This document shows positions 1 to 6,912 of a stretch of DNA of 9,156 nucleotides, piece after piece. Made by a program: the position numbers and the translations under genes. Every line of letters begins with the position of its first letter. Position 1 is the stretch's first letter. Origin of the DNA: a bacterium (Candidatus Ratteibacteria) CG_4_9_14_3_um_filter_41_21 (GTDB lineage: Bacteria > Ratteibacteria > UBA8468); assembly GCA_002791075.1 (NCBI GenBank), contig PFWI01000147.1, positions 1 through 9,156 on the forward strand, written 5' to 3'. The notes under the pieces were generated by a model, which saw only the letters and a list, made by a program, of their open reading frames with translations, made no database searches and was not told the DNA's origin.

Positions 1-402
1 AATCAAGGCAGCTGAGGCAGCCGCAGTTCCTCCGGTAGCTAAAAGGTCATCAATCAACACCACTCTTTCTCCCTTTTTAATACTGTCCTGATGAATTTCT
101 ATCGTTTCCGTTCCATATTCCAATTGATAGGTGATCTCTTTGGTGGAGGAGGGAAGTTTTCCTTTTTTGCGGATGGGGATAAAGCCAACCTTTAACTTTG
201 ACGCCAAAGCGGCTCCCAGGATAAATCCTCGCGACTCCACACCAACCACAGCCTTAATATTTTTGGGACACTCTTGCTGAAGAAGTTTAATCGTTCTCTG
301 AAACCCTTCTCCGGCTTGAAGAAGAGGAGTAATATCCCTGAAAAGAATCCCTTTTTTGGGGAAATCAGGAATGCTCCGAATAAGATTCTTGATCTCTTCC
401 AT
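1..402 (-). CDS. apt: Adenine phosphoribosyltransferase, 3' end cut by window edge
   Basis: Apt converts adenine and PRPP to AMP and pyrophosphate in cytosolic purine salvage. I translated 134 residues from the ATG whose A is at 402; the family is usually about 170-180 residues, so roughly the last quarter lies outside the window. Visible family features are the N-terminal IPDFPKKGILFRDITPLL segment (residues 11-28), the VVGVESRGFILGAALA segment (52-67), and the PRPP-binding signature VVLIDDLLATGGT (114-126). The gene starts inside the 3' end of the sigma-factor gene (38 nt overlap), and a good Shine-Dalgarno (AAAGGAG) lies 4 nt upstream of the ATG, which supports this start. It is probably co-transcribed with, and translationally coupled to, the sigma gene. 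Identification is firm; only the C-terminus is unseen. Confidence 0.95.
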   Translation of the reverse strand, partial: MEEIKNLIRSIPDFPKKGILFRDITPLLQAGEGFQRTIKLLQQECPKNIKAVVGVESRGFILGAALASKLKVGFIPIRKKGKLPSSTKEITYQLEYGTETIEIHQDSIKKGERVVLIDDLLATGGTAAASAALI

Positions 403-1090
403 TTAACTCCTTTCTTAATTTTTTGACGGCTATTTTTACAATCTGGTGAATTCTCTGACGGGTAAGATGAAACTTCTTTCCGATCTGGGCCAAGGTCAAA
501 GAAGGCTGCCCATCAAGGCCAAAATACAGTTTTAAAATTTTCTTTTCCTTTCCTTTTAATGGTTGAAACAGTCTTTTTAGAAATTCCCTGTCCTTGAAAA
601 GCTCAAAACTTGTTCCGCTCTGGTCTCTAATAAGATCAGATAATTTGTTATTTTCTCCGTCAAAAGGAATCTCCGCTATAGCAATACTTTTTTTAACATT
701 TTTGATTTTCTGCACATCAATTTTTATATCTTTCGCGATAGCCAGGTCATCAGGAATTTTGCCAAATTCGCTGACAAACAATTGAGCCTTTTTCTTCCAT
801 TTATAAGCCTGCTCCCTGATATTATCCGGTACCGTTACTACTTCACCCCCCTTCTCTATTGCCCTGAGGATAAAGCGCCGAATCCACCAGTAGGCATAAG
901 TAGAAAATTTAACTTTCCTTTTTTTGCTTTTCCGGTCTTTAAATCTATCAATGGCATAGAGTAACCCCACGCATCCTTCTCCAAAAAGGTCAGCAAAAGG
1001 AAGTTTGGAAGAATGACGATACTGTGTTGCACAGGAGATAACTAAACCGATATGTTTTTCTGCCAATTCATCCCGCTCTTTTTTCTTCAT
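365..1090 (-). CDS. Small sigma-70-family RNA polymerase sigma factor
   Basis: From the ATG at 1090 this is 241 residues. Region 2 is recognisable at about residues 11-90, with the core-binding and -10-recognising stretch VKFSTYAYWWIRRFILRAI (60-78), close to RpoD's FSTYATWWIRQAI. Region 3 follows at about 90-140. Region 4 (about 175-228) has LKGKEKKILKLYFGLDG and a helix-turn-helix LTLAQIGKKFHLTRQRIHQI, the -35 reader. There is no region 1.1 and no long non-conserved insert, so this is an alternative (group 2/3-like) factor rather than the full-length housekeeping sigma. An in-frame TTG at 1099 would add three residues; I prefer the ATG, but neither has a strong Shine-Dalgarno. It overlaps alaS by 23 nt and apt by 38 nt, so it is translated as part of the alaS operon. 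No anti-sigma gene is visible. Its regulon cannot be read from the sequence. Confidence 0.88.
   Translation of the reverse strand: MKKKERDELAEKHIGLVISCATQYRHSSKLPFADLFGEGCVGLLYAIDRFKDRKSKKRKVKFSTYAYWWIRRFILRAIEKGGEVVTVPDNIREQAYKWKKKAQLFVSEFGKIPDDLAIAKDIKIDVQKIKNVKKSIAIAEIPFDGENNKLSDLIRDQSGTSFELFKDREFLKRLFQPLKGKEKKILKLYFGLDGQPSLTLAQIGKKFHLTRQRIHQIVKIAVKKLRKELNGRDQESYSEHS
407..413 (-). promoter_or_regulatory. Ribosome binding site of apt, inside the sigma gene
   Basis: The minus strand reads AAAGGAG followed by TTAA and then the apt ATG. It lies within the sigma-factor coding sequence, so apt translation should be tied to translation of the gene before it. It also fixes the apt start. Confidence 0.7.
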
Positions 1091-3698
1091 TCTTTTCAAT
1101 AAATTCTTCTATTTTCTTTAATACCTCTTTAAGCCGGGATAGATTCTTTCCATTTCCCTGGGCAAAATCTTCTCTTCCTCCGCCTCCTCCTCCCAGAAAA
1201 GAAGTAAGTTTCTTAACAATAGAATTGGCAGAAAAGCCTCGTTTAATAAGGTCTTTAGTTACCGTGACCACTAAAAAAGCATTACCTTTAAACTTAGCGG
1301 CTAAAAGAATAACACCCGAATCAATCTTCCCGCGAAGAATATCAGAGAGGGTTCTTAAGTAAATTTGGTTAAATCCAGCAACCTCCTCGGAAATTAATTT
1401 TATTCCCTGGATAACTTTAATCTTTTTTAGAAGTTCTTTTGCTTCTAAATCAAGAAGTCGATTCATTAATATTTCTTTGGTTTTTCTCTCTTCCTTTTCC
1501 TCCTTAAACAACTGCTCAATTCGCGCCAGGAGTAAATCAGCAGAAGTCTTCAGGCGTAAAATCAAAGTTTCAATGATTGCCTTCTCCCTTTTTGTCTGCT
1601 GATAAGCAACCTCCCGGGTAACTGCCTCGATGCGCTTTGTTCCTTTTCCTATTGAAGAGAGGGACTTAATAAGAAAGAGCCCAATTTCTCCGGTTTGAGC
1701 AAGGTGGGTCCCTCCGCAAACTTCCCGGCTATAATCTCCGATGGAAACAACCCTTAGGTTTTTCTCGTATTTCTCATCGAAAAGAGCAAGAGCCCCAATT
1801 CTCTTTGCTCTTTCCAACTCCATTTCCGCGATTGAAACTGAAGAATTTTCCAGGATTTTCCGGTTAACTTTTTCCTCAATTTTTCCTAATTCCTCCGTAG
1901 AGATTTCCGGAGCATAACTGAAATCAAACCTTAAATAATCCTCCCCGACAAAAGAGCCCCTCTGTTCCACCTCTTTACCCAAAATTTCCCTTAAAGCCCA
2001 TTGCAGAAGGTGAGTGGCGGTATGATTGGACGAAACCGTTTTCCTGAAATTCTTATCAATAGAGGCAATAACTTCTGCCCCCTTTATTTCAAAGAGAGGT
2101 TTCTTTTTAAACTTCCCTAAATGAAGAATATCCCCGGCTTCATCTTTCTGGGTATCAAGAACCTCAAACTCCATTTTTTCATTTTTAATCCAACCTCTAT
2201 CTCCAACCTGGCCACCCTTCTCCGGATAGAAAGGCGTTTTTTGCAGAACCAGAATATCCTTTAGGTCTTTCTCTTGACGGGACTGAAAAGACCTGAGAAT
2301 TTTTGTGCTGACGCTTTCTTGACCATAGCCAACAAAGGCGGTTTTTTTAAAATCTCCGCCGGGGATATCTTTTTCTAATGCCTTTGAACTGGTAAATTTT
2401 GAAGATTTCCTTGCTCTTTCCTGTTGTTTTTTGATGAGTCCGTTAAATCCATCCCGGTCAACAAGCAATCCTTTCTCTTCCGCCAAATCCTGCATCAAGT
2501 CAAAAGGCAAACCATAAGTATCGTAAAGTTTAAAGAGCAGTGAACCGGGAATCTGCCGGCCAGAAAGAGAAGAAATCTTTTCCGCAAATAAGTTTTCGCC
2601 GGAATCAATAAGTTCGCCGAATTTTTCTTCTTCTTCCCTGATAATCCGGATGATTTCTTCGCTCTTTTCAGAGAGGTCAGGATAAAATTCCTGCATTGTT
2701 TTAGAGACGCTCTTGACTAACTGGTAAAGAAAAGAGTGGTTAATTCCTAAAGATTTACCCGTCCTTGCTGCCCTTCTTATGATTCGTCTGATGAGATAAC
2801 CCCGGCTCGTATTTTCCGGGTAAATTCCGTCAGAAATCGCAAAAACAATTGCCCTGATATGGTCGGAAATAATCTGAATAGCCGTATCCTTTGTTTTGAG
2901 CCGGCCATATTGCAGGTTAGTTATCGTTTCAATTTTTTCGATAATGGGAGCAAAAAGGTCAGTTTCGTAATCACTGATTTTTCCCTGAGCAATGGATAAA
3001 ACGCGCTCCAACCCCATTCCCGTATCCACCCCTGGCCTGCCCAAAGGCAAAAGTTTCCCTTCCTTTTGGTTAAACTGCGGAAAAACCAAATTCCAGAATT
3101 CCAAAAATCTATTGCAGTCGCATCCGGGCCGGCAATTCTTTTTTCCGCAACCAATTTTTTCTCCAAGATCAAAATAAATTTCCGAGCAAGGGCCACAGGG
3201 ACCGCTATCTCCGGCGGGACCCCAAAAATTGTCTTTTTTTCCTAAAAAAACAATTTTCCTTGTTTTAATAACCTTTTGCCAAATTTTAAAACTCTCTTGA
3301 TCCTCCTCATATACTGAGACCCAGAGATTTTCTCCGGGAAGTTTTAAAATTTCCAGGAGAAATTCCCAGGCCCACAAAATTGCTTCTTTTTTAAAATAGT
3401 CACCAAAGGAAAAATTTCCCAACATCTCAAAGAAGGAGTGATGCTTAGTGCTTTTGCCGACATTCTCGAGATCACTGTCTTTTCCTCCCGCGCGCAAGCA
3501 CTTCTGGACGGTTGCCGCCCGGGAAAAAGGAACTTTTTCCTTTCCGTTCCCGAGCCAGAAAGGTTTGAATTGAACCATGCCTGCTGAGGTAAAAAGAAGC
3601 GTAGGGTCATCAGGGATAAGACTATGGCCAGGAACAATGCGATGATTCTTTTCTTTAAAAAAATCCAAAAAGAGTTTTCTAATCTCATTACTGTTCAT
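1068..3698 (-). CDS. alaS: Alanyl-tRNA synthetase
   Basis: AlaRS charges tRNA-Ala and edits mischarged Ser/Gly. The protein is 876 residues, full length for a bacterial enzyme. The class II catalytic domain opens with NEIRKLFLDFF and LLFTSAGMVQFKPFW; a Cys-rich insert GCGKKNCRPGCDCNRFLEFW (183-202) follows the GPCGPCSEIYFDLG segment, and the motif 3 region has GVDTGMGLERV (223-233). The tRNA-binding middle domain spans about 240-450. The editing domain carries the zinc ligands HTATH (559-563) and CGGTH (661-665). A coiled-coil-like stretch around 715-760 leads to the C-Ala domain with its glycine run FLGGGGGGREDFAQGNGK near 842-859. The ATG at 3698 has no clear Shine-Dalgarno; a -10-like TATACAAT sits only 5 nt upstream, so transcript start and start codon may nearly coincide. 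It is the first gene after the 171-bp repeat element and probably heads an alaS-sigma-apt unit. Confidence 0.98.
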   Translation of the reverse strand: MNSNEIRKLFLDFFKEKNHRIVPGHSLIPDDPTLLFTSAGMVQFKPFWLGNGKEKVPFSRAATVQKCLRAGGKDSDLENVGKSTKHHSFFEMLGNFSFGDYFKKEAILWAWEFLLEILKLPGENLWVSVYEEDQESFKIWQKVIKTRKIVFLGKKDNFWGPAGDSGPCGPCSEIYFDLGEKIGCGKKNCRPGCDCNRFLEFWNLVFPQFNQKEGKLLPLGRPGVDTGMGLERVLSIAQGKISDYETDLFAPIIEKIETITNLQYGRLKTKDTAIQIISDHIRAIVFAISDGIYPENTSRGYLIRRIIRRAARTGKSLGINHSFLYQLVKSVSKTMQEFYPDLSEKSEEIIRIIREEEEKFGELIDSGENLFAEKISSLSGRQIPGSLLFKLYDTYGLPFDLMQDLAEEKGLLVDRDGFNGLIKKQQERARKSSKFTSSKALEKDIPGGDFKKTAFVGYGQESVSTKILRSFQSRQEKDLKDILVLQKTPFYPEKGGQVGDRGWIKNEKMEFEVLDTQKDEAGDILHLGKFKKKPLFEIKGAEVIASIDKNFRKTVSSNHTATHLLQWALREILGKEVEQRGSFVGEDYLRFDFSYAPEISTEELGKIEEKVNRKILENSSVSIAEMELERAKRIGALALFDEKYEKNLRVVSIGDYSREVCGGTHLAQTGEIGLFLIKSLSSIGKGTKRIEAVTREVAYQQTKREKAIIETLILRLKTSADLLLARIEQLFKEEKEERKTKEILMNRLLDLEAKELLKKIKVIQGIKLISEEVAGFNQIYLRTLSDILRGKIDSGVILLAAKFKGNAFLVVTVTKDLIKRGFSANSIVKKLTSFLGGGGGGREDFAQGNGKNLSRLKEVLKKIEEFIEKNEEKRAG

Positions 3699-3727
3699 AA
3701 TTTATTGTATAGGAATTTCCCTTTTTT

Positions 3728-3898
3728 CTAACCACGATATTGTCACAAATTTCTCTAATTAAGAACTGACACGAAGTGTCATTGCGATGAGTGAAACGAA
3801 GAAGCAATCTCGAGATTGCCACGGCACTTCGTGCCTCGCAATGACCTGTTCTTGTTATTAATCTTTAATAATTCGTACAATTCGAGAAATTCGTGGTT
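3728..3898. repeat. Composite inverted-repeat element between recX and alaS
   Basis: This stretch fills almost the whole recX-alaS gap and holds no plausible gene. Its ends are inverted copies: AACCACGA at 3730-3737 and TCGTGGTT at 3891-3898. Inside the ends are AT-rich related arms; AATTTCTC near 3748-3755 recurs inverted as GAGAAATT at 3884-3891, and GAAC at 3763-3766 recurs inverted as GTTC at 3848-3851. The centre is a long palindrome, annotated separately. The block 3748-3790 is repeated exactly at 9114-9156. It begins within a few bases of the recX stop and ends about 30 bp before the alaS ATG. This layout is that of a small non-coding mobile or REP/MITE-like element. It may also act as a terminator for recX or as part of the alaS leader; that is inference. 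Confidence 0.85.
3778..3845. repeat. 68-bp central palindrome (GTCATTGCGA ... TCGCAATGAC)
   Basis: Two 34-nt halves are imperfect reverse complements, meeting between 3811 and 3812. The outer 10 bp are perfect (GTCATTGCGA at 3778-3787, TCGCAATGAC at 3836-3845) and the centre GCAATCTCGAGATTGC (3804-3819) is a perfect 16-bp palindrome. Two small hairpins with the same core accompany it: GACAC-GAA-GTGTC at 3768-3780, just outside, and GGCAC-TTC-GTGCC at 3823-3835, inside the right half. From memory, GTCATTGCGA-type palindromes containing GAAGCAATCTC are scattered through many environmental bacterial genomes. As RNA it would form a strong hairpin, but it has no T-run typical of an intrinsic terminator. 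Confidence 0.85.
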
Positions 3899-3900
3899 TA

Positions 3901-4401
3901 TTATTTTATCTGTTGTTGTTCTGTGGTTGCATAATTTATTTTCCCTATTACTTCTTCAATAATCTCTTCTCCGAAACCTCTGCTCCGTAGATAAAGATAA
4001 ATCCTTTGCTTAGTTGGCACTTTTTTCAAAGATTTTATTTCTTTTATTTTTCTCTCGGCCAATCTCATTGCTAAAAAAGATTCCTTTTTTTTGGGCAATA
4101 ATTTATTAAGGGATTGTTCGATAACTTCCCGGCAAATTCCTTTTCTTTGCAGTTCCTGGATTAAAAGATAACGGCCTTTTGGTTTTTCCGAGAGTTTTGT
4201 TTCAATATAGGAGAGGGCAAATTCCTGATCATTGATGAAATTTAAATCTTTTAAACCTTTCTGGAGTGTATCTACAATTATTTTTGTATAGCCTTTTTTA
4301 AAAAGCTTATCTTGCAGTTCTTTCTCCGTATAAGGCCGCTGGCTTAATAAACGAAAAGCATATTTTTTTGCTTTTTCTGTTTCATCCTTATTTTTCTTCA
4401 C
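3901..4401 (-). CDS. recX: RecX, regulatory protein of RecA
   Basis: RecX binds RecA filaments and modulates (usually limits) recombinase and coprotease activity in the cytoplasm. The 166 residues fit the family's usual 150-200. The all-helical RecX repeats are visible: AKKYAFRLLSQRPYTEKELQ at about 11-30 with LFKKGY, then LNFINDQEFALSYIE (53-67), KGRYLLIQELQRKGI (75-89), and the last repeat with KQRIYLYLRSRGFGEEIIEE near 131-150. The start is GTG at 4401, inside the 3' end of the protease gene (14 nt overlap), which points to translational coupling. It ends in tandem TAA stops directly against the repeat element. It is separated from recA by the protease gene, so it should still be co-transcribed with recA. 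Confidence 0.9.
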   Translation of the reverse strand: MKKNKDETEKAKKYAFRLLSQRPYTEKELQDKLFKKGYTKIIVDTLQKGLKDLNFINDQEFALSYIETKLSEKPKGRYLLIQELQRKGICREVIEQSLNKLLPKKKESFLAMRLAERKIKEIKSLKKVPTKQRIYLYLRSRGFGEEIIEEVIGKINYATTEQQQIK

Positions 4402-5902
4402 CTTTCAAAATAACAAAACGCGTATATTTGCCCTCTTGAATAAGCAAAATAGCATCCTTATTTTTCTTTATTCCTCTGATAGCTTCAGTATAGTCGGACA
4501 AATTATTTATTCTTTTTTGGTTGATTTGCTTAATGATTGTCCCTTTTCTTATCCCGGCTTCATCGGCTGAACTTCCCGATTCCACTTCATTCACCATAAC
4601 CCCCTCATTGGTGTCCAAATTAAACCTTTTCATCAAATCTTCGGTAATCGCTTCTACGTTTAAACCACGCCAGTATTCTTCTCCCTCTTTTTCAGCAATA
4701 AGACTCTCCTCGGCGGGCATTTCTTCAATTTTTATCTCTAAAGTTTTTTCCTTTCTTTCTCTAATTATTTTTACCGGAATGGTCTTGCCTGGAGCGGTAT
4801 TGGCAGCAATATGGGAAAGTTCATCAGGCTCCTTAATTACTCTTTGGTCAAATTGAATAATTACATCACCTCTCTTCAGCCCCCCCTTCTCCGCCGGAGA
4901 ATTCTTCATTACGTCGCCAATAAGCACCCCTTCGGTTTCTCCAAGCCCAAAGGAGTTCCTTAATTCTTCGGTCAATGGTTGAATAATAATTCCTAACCAA
5001 CCACGGACAACTCTCCCTTTTTCCTTTAATTGGCTAAAAACATCTTTGGCCATATTAATCGGAATGGCAAAACCAATGCCGGAGGAAATGGAAGGAGCAA
5101 CAATAAAGGTATTGATTCCGATTACTTCTCCTTTAAGGTTGACCAGCGGACCACCGGAATTGCCAGGATTAATCGAGGCATCAGTCTGGATGAAATCCTC
5201 ATATTGGCTAATCCCAAAGCCTTTTCTCCCCTTTGCGCTGATTACTCCTACCGTAACCGTCTCATCCAGTCCGAAGGGATTGCCAATCGCAATAGCCCAC
5301 TCCCCCACACGAATGGCTTCGGAATCCCCTAACTTTACGGTAGGAAATTTTCCGAATCCTTTAATTTTAAGAATGGCTAAATCAGTTTTGCTGTCGGTAC
5401 CAATAACGGTAGCCTTTAATTCTTTTTTCTCATCCATCAACTTTACCATTATCTTATCCATGTCTTTAACCACATGATTGTTGGTAAGGATGTATCCTGA
5501 CGAATCAACAATAAAGCCTGAACCCAAGCCCTTTTGTTTTTGCTGGTATTCTTTTCTCTTTGGTTCTCGCGGCTGGAAGAAATCCTCAAATGGGTTACGG
5601 AAGACATCTCCAAGATTGCCAAAGGGGTCCCAATAGCGAAGGGTCACGGTTTTCTCGGTAGTGACTTGAACCACTGCCGGTTTTACCATCCTGGCCACAT
5701 TTACAAAGGATTCCTGTAGAGAAAAAGCACTGTTAAACGTTTCAGCAACATTTTCGGGTTCAATGAATTGAACCGGTACAGCTTCGCGCCGAAGATACCT
5801 TAATCTATATCTATATTTTGCCGAAAGATTAAAACTAACAATTAATAGCACCGCAAAGACTGCGGTAAAAACAACTTTTTTCCGCATCTTCCCTTTTTCC
5901 AT
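4388..5902 (-). CDS. Do-like (HtrA/DegP-type) serine protease with two PDZ domains
   Basis: This is an envelope quality-control protease and chaperone, predicted periplasmic or membrane-anchored. Of 504 residues, 9-27 are a hydrophobic segment (signal anchor or signal peptide) preceded by basic residues. The trypsin-like domain (about 65-295) has the catalytic triad: His143 in LTNNHVV, Asp174 in TDLAILK, and Ser249 in NPGNSGGPL. A Phe/Pro-rich linker at about 89-120 (WDPFGNLGDVFRNPFEDFF) precedes the catalytic domain core, as in DegP/MucD relatives. PDZ1 runs about 300-392 (GWLGIIIQPL, SPAEKGGLKRGDVI) and PDZ2 about 411-502 (SSADEAGIRKGTII). The start ATG at 5902 lies 11 nt after the recA stop and follows a G8 tract that ends in GGAG; ATG at 5887 (MRKKVVF) is a possible alternative. 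It overlaps recX by 14 nt. Its place between recA and recX is unusual. DegP, DegQ and MucD cannot be told apart here, so I leave the symbol blank. Confidence 0.95.
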   Translation of the reverse strand: MEKGKMRKKVVFTAVFAVLLIVSFNLSAKYRYRLRYLRREAVPVQFIEPENVAETFNSAFSLQESFVNVARMVKPAVVQVTTEKTVTLRYWDPFGNLGDVFRNPFEDFFQPREPKRKEYQQKQKGLGSGFIVDSSGYILTNNHVVKDMDKIMVKLMDEKKELKATVIGTDSKTDLAILKIKGFGKFPTVKLGDSEAIRVGEWAIAIGNPFGLDETVTVGVISAKGRKGFGISQYEDFIQTDASINPGNSGGPLVNLKGEVIGINTFIVAPSISSGIGFAIPINMAKDVFSQLKEKGRVVRGWLGIIIQPLTEELRNSFGLGETEGVLIGDVMKNSPAEKGGLKRGDVIIQFDQRVIKEPDELSHIAANTAPGKTIPVKIIRERKEKTLEIKIEEMPAEESLIAEKEGEEYWRGLNVEAITEDLMKRFNLDTNEGVMVNEVESGSSADEAGIRKGTIIKQINQKRINNLSDYTEAIRGIKKNKDAILLIQEGKYTRFVILKGEEK

Positions 5903-5904
5903 TT

Positions 5905-5914
5905 CTCCCCCCCC
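5905..5914 (-). promoter_or_regulatory. Ribosome binding site of the protease gene, built on a G8 tract
   Basis: The minus strand reads eight G followed by AGAA and the ATG at 5902. The first G is also the last base of the recA TAG stop. The GGAG core is only 2 nt from the ATG, but the long G tract can pair with the anti-Shine-Dalgarno at several registers. Confidence 0.55.
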
Positions 5915-6897
5915 TACACCTTCATCTTCGCTCTAATTTCCTCTTCAATTGCCGCAGCTATTTCCGGGTTTGCCTTGAGGAAATCCCGCGCATTCTCGTA
6001 TCCTCTTCCCAGAGTTTGAGATTTATAACTAAAAGAGCTCCCTTTTTTCTCAATAATTTTTTCTTCCAGGCTCAAATCCAGCAGGCAACCTTCTCTGGAT
6101 ATTCCCTGGTCGTAAAGAAGATCGAATTCTGCCTGTTTAAAGGGAGCGGCTACCTTGTTCTTCACCACTTTAACTCTGGTTCGATTACCAATAACGTTAT
6201 CTCCCACTTTAATTGAGCCAATTCTTCTAATGTTGAGCCGGACGGAAGCATAAAATTTAAGAGCTCTTCCCCCTGGCGTAGTCTCGGGATTCCCAAACAT
6301 CACTCCAATTTTCTCCCTTACCTGATTGATAAAAATTGCGCAGGTCTTTGATTTGCTTATTCCTCCGGTAAATTTTCGCATCGCCTGGGACATTAATCTT
6401 GCTTGAAGTCCAACCGTAACATCTCCCATCGCTCCTTCCAATTCTATTTTAGGAATTAAAGCGGCAACCGAATCAATCACTACAACATCAACGGAATTGC
6501 TCCTGATTAAGCGGTCGGCAATTTCCAAAGCTTCCTCCCCGGTATCCGGCTGAGAAATCAAAAGTTCGTCTAAATTTACCCCTAATTTAGCCGTATACTG
6601 AGGGTCAAGAGCATGCTCAGCATCAATAAAAGCGGCAATACCCTTTTTCTTTTGCGCTTCAGCGATGATATGAAGAGCAAGACTGGTTTTACCGGATGAT
6701 TCCGGACCAAAAATTTCCACCACTCTGCCCCGGGGTACTCCGCCTATCCCAATAGCTAAGTCCAGAGAGAGGGCGCCGGTAGAAATTGCCTCAATTTCTA
6801 CCCTGGCTCCCTTTTCTCCTAACTTCATAATTGAACCTTTGCCAAAATCTTTCTCAATTTGATCCAAAGCTAACGACAACGCTTTTTCCTTATCCAT
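5914..6897 (-). CDS. recA: RecA recombinase
   Basis: RecA forms the ATP-dependent filament on single-stranded DNA for homologous recombination and stimulates LexA-type self-cleavage. It has 327 residues. Visible motifs are Walker A GPESSGKT (64-71), the catalytic-glutamate segment FIDAEHALDP (90-99), Walker B VVVIDSVAAL (138-147), loop L1 around EGAMGDVTVG (154-163), and loop L2 from NQVREKIGVMFGNPETTPGG (191-210). The C-terminal domain (about 270-327) is present but the protein ends at EEEIRAKMKV without the long acidic tail of the E. coli protein. The ATG at 6897 has a strong Shine-Dalgarno (AAAGGAGA, 7 nt spacing). It follows thpR after a 65-bp palindromic repeat and precedes the protease and recX genes. 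No canonical LexA box is visible; see the finding on the GAAC/GTTC half-sites. Confidence 0.99.
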   Translation of the reverse strand: MDKEKALSLALDQIEKDFGKGSIMKLGEKGARVEIEAISTGALSLDLAIGIGGVPRGRVVEIFGPESSGKTSLALHIIAEAQKKKGIAAFIDAEHALDPQYTAKLGVNLDELLISQPDTGEEALEIADRLIRSNSVDVVVIDSVAALIPKIELEGAMGDVTVGLQARLMSQAMRKFTGGISKSKTCAIFINQVREKIGVMFGNPETTPGGRALKFYASVRLNIRRIGSIKVGDNVIGNRTRVKVVKNKVAAPFKQAEFDLLYDQGISREGCLLDLSLEEKIIEKKGSSFSYKSQTLGRGYENARDFLKANPEIAAAIEEEIRAKMKV

Positions 6898-6904
6898 TTA
6901 ATTT

Positions 6905-6912
6905 TCTCCTTT
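6905..6912 (-). promoter_or_regulatory. Ribosome binding site of recA
   Basis: AAAGGAGA on the minus strand, 7 nt before the recA ATG, is the clearest Shine-Dalgarno in the window. It abuts the end of the palindromic repeat at 6911-6975, so a hairpin there would form immediately next to it. Confidence 0.75.

Noticed and set aside
594..964. Two plus-strand open frames (594-785, 782-964) with hydrophobic translations
   Set aside because: They lie antisense within the sigma-factor gene, and their composition is what the reverse frame of that gene would give. No ribosome binding site or family resemblance supports them.
2921..3688. Open frames inside alaS on both strands (2921-3196, 2992-3177, 3344-3688)
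   Set aside because: Each is fully covered by the intact, conserved AlaRS catalytic domain. They are frame shadows with no recognisable domain, and alaS shows no frameshift.
3778..3845. Central palindrome as an intrinsic terminator of recX
   Set aside because: The stem is strong, but no run of T follows on the minus strand, so there is no standard terminator signature. The same sequence upstream of ilvN indicates a repeat family rather than a gene-specific terminator.
3728..3898. Possible CRISPR repeat or small structured RNA
   Set aside because: There is no regular repeat-spacer spacing, only nested inverted repeats, and nothing resembles a tRNA or a known riboswitch. An alanine T-box is unlikely, as I could not identify a specifier loop or the conserved T-box motif.
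4521..5719. Plus-strand open frames opposite the protease gene
   Set aside because: The protease reads through with a complete triad and two PDZ domains. The opposite-strand translations are low-complexity Ser/Ile/Pro-rich and have no family features.
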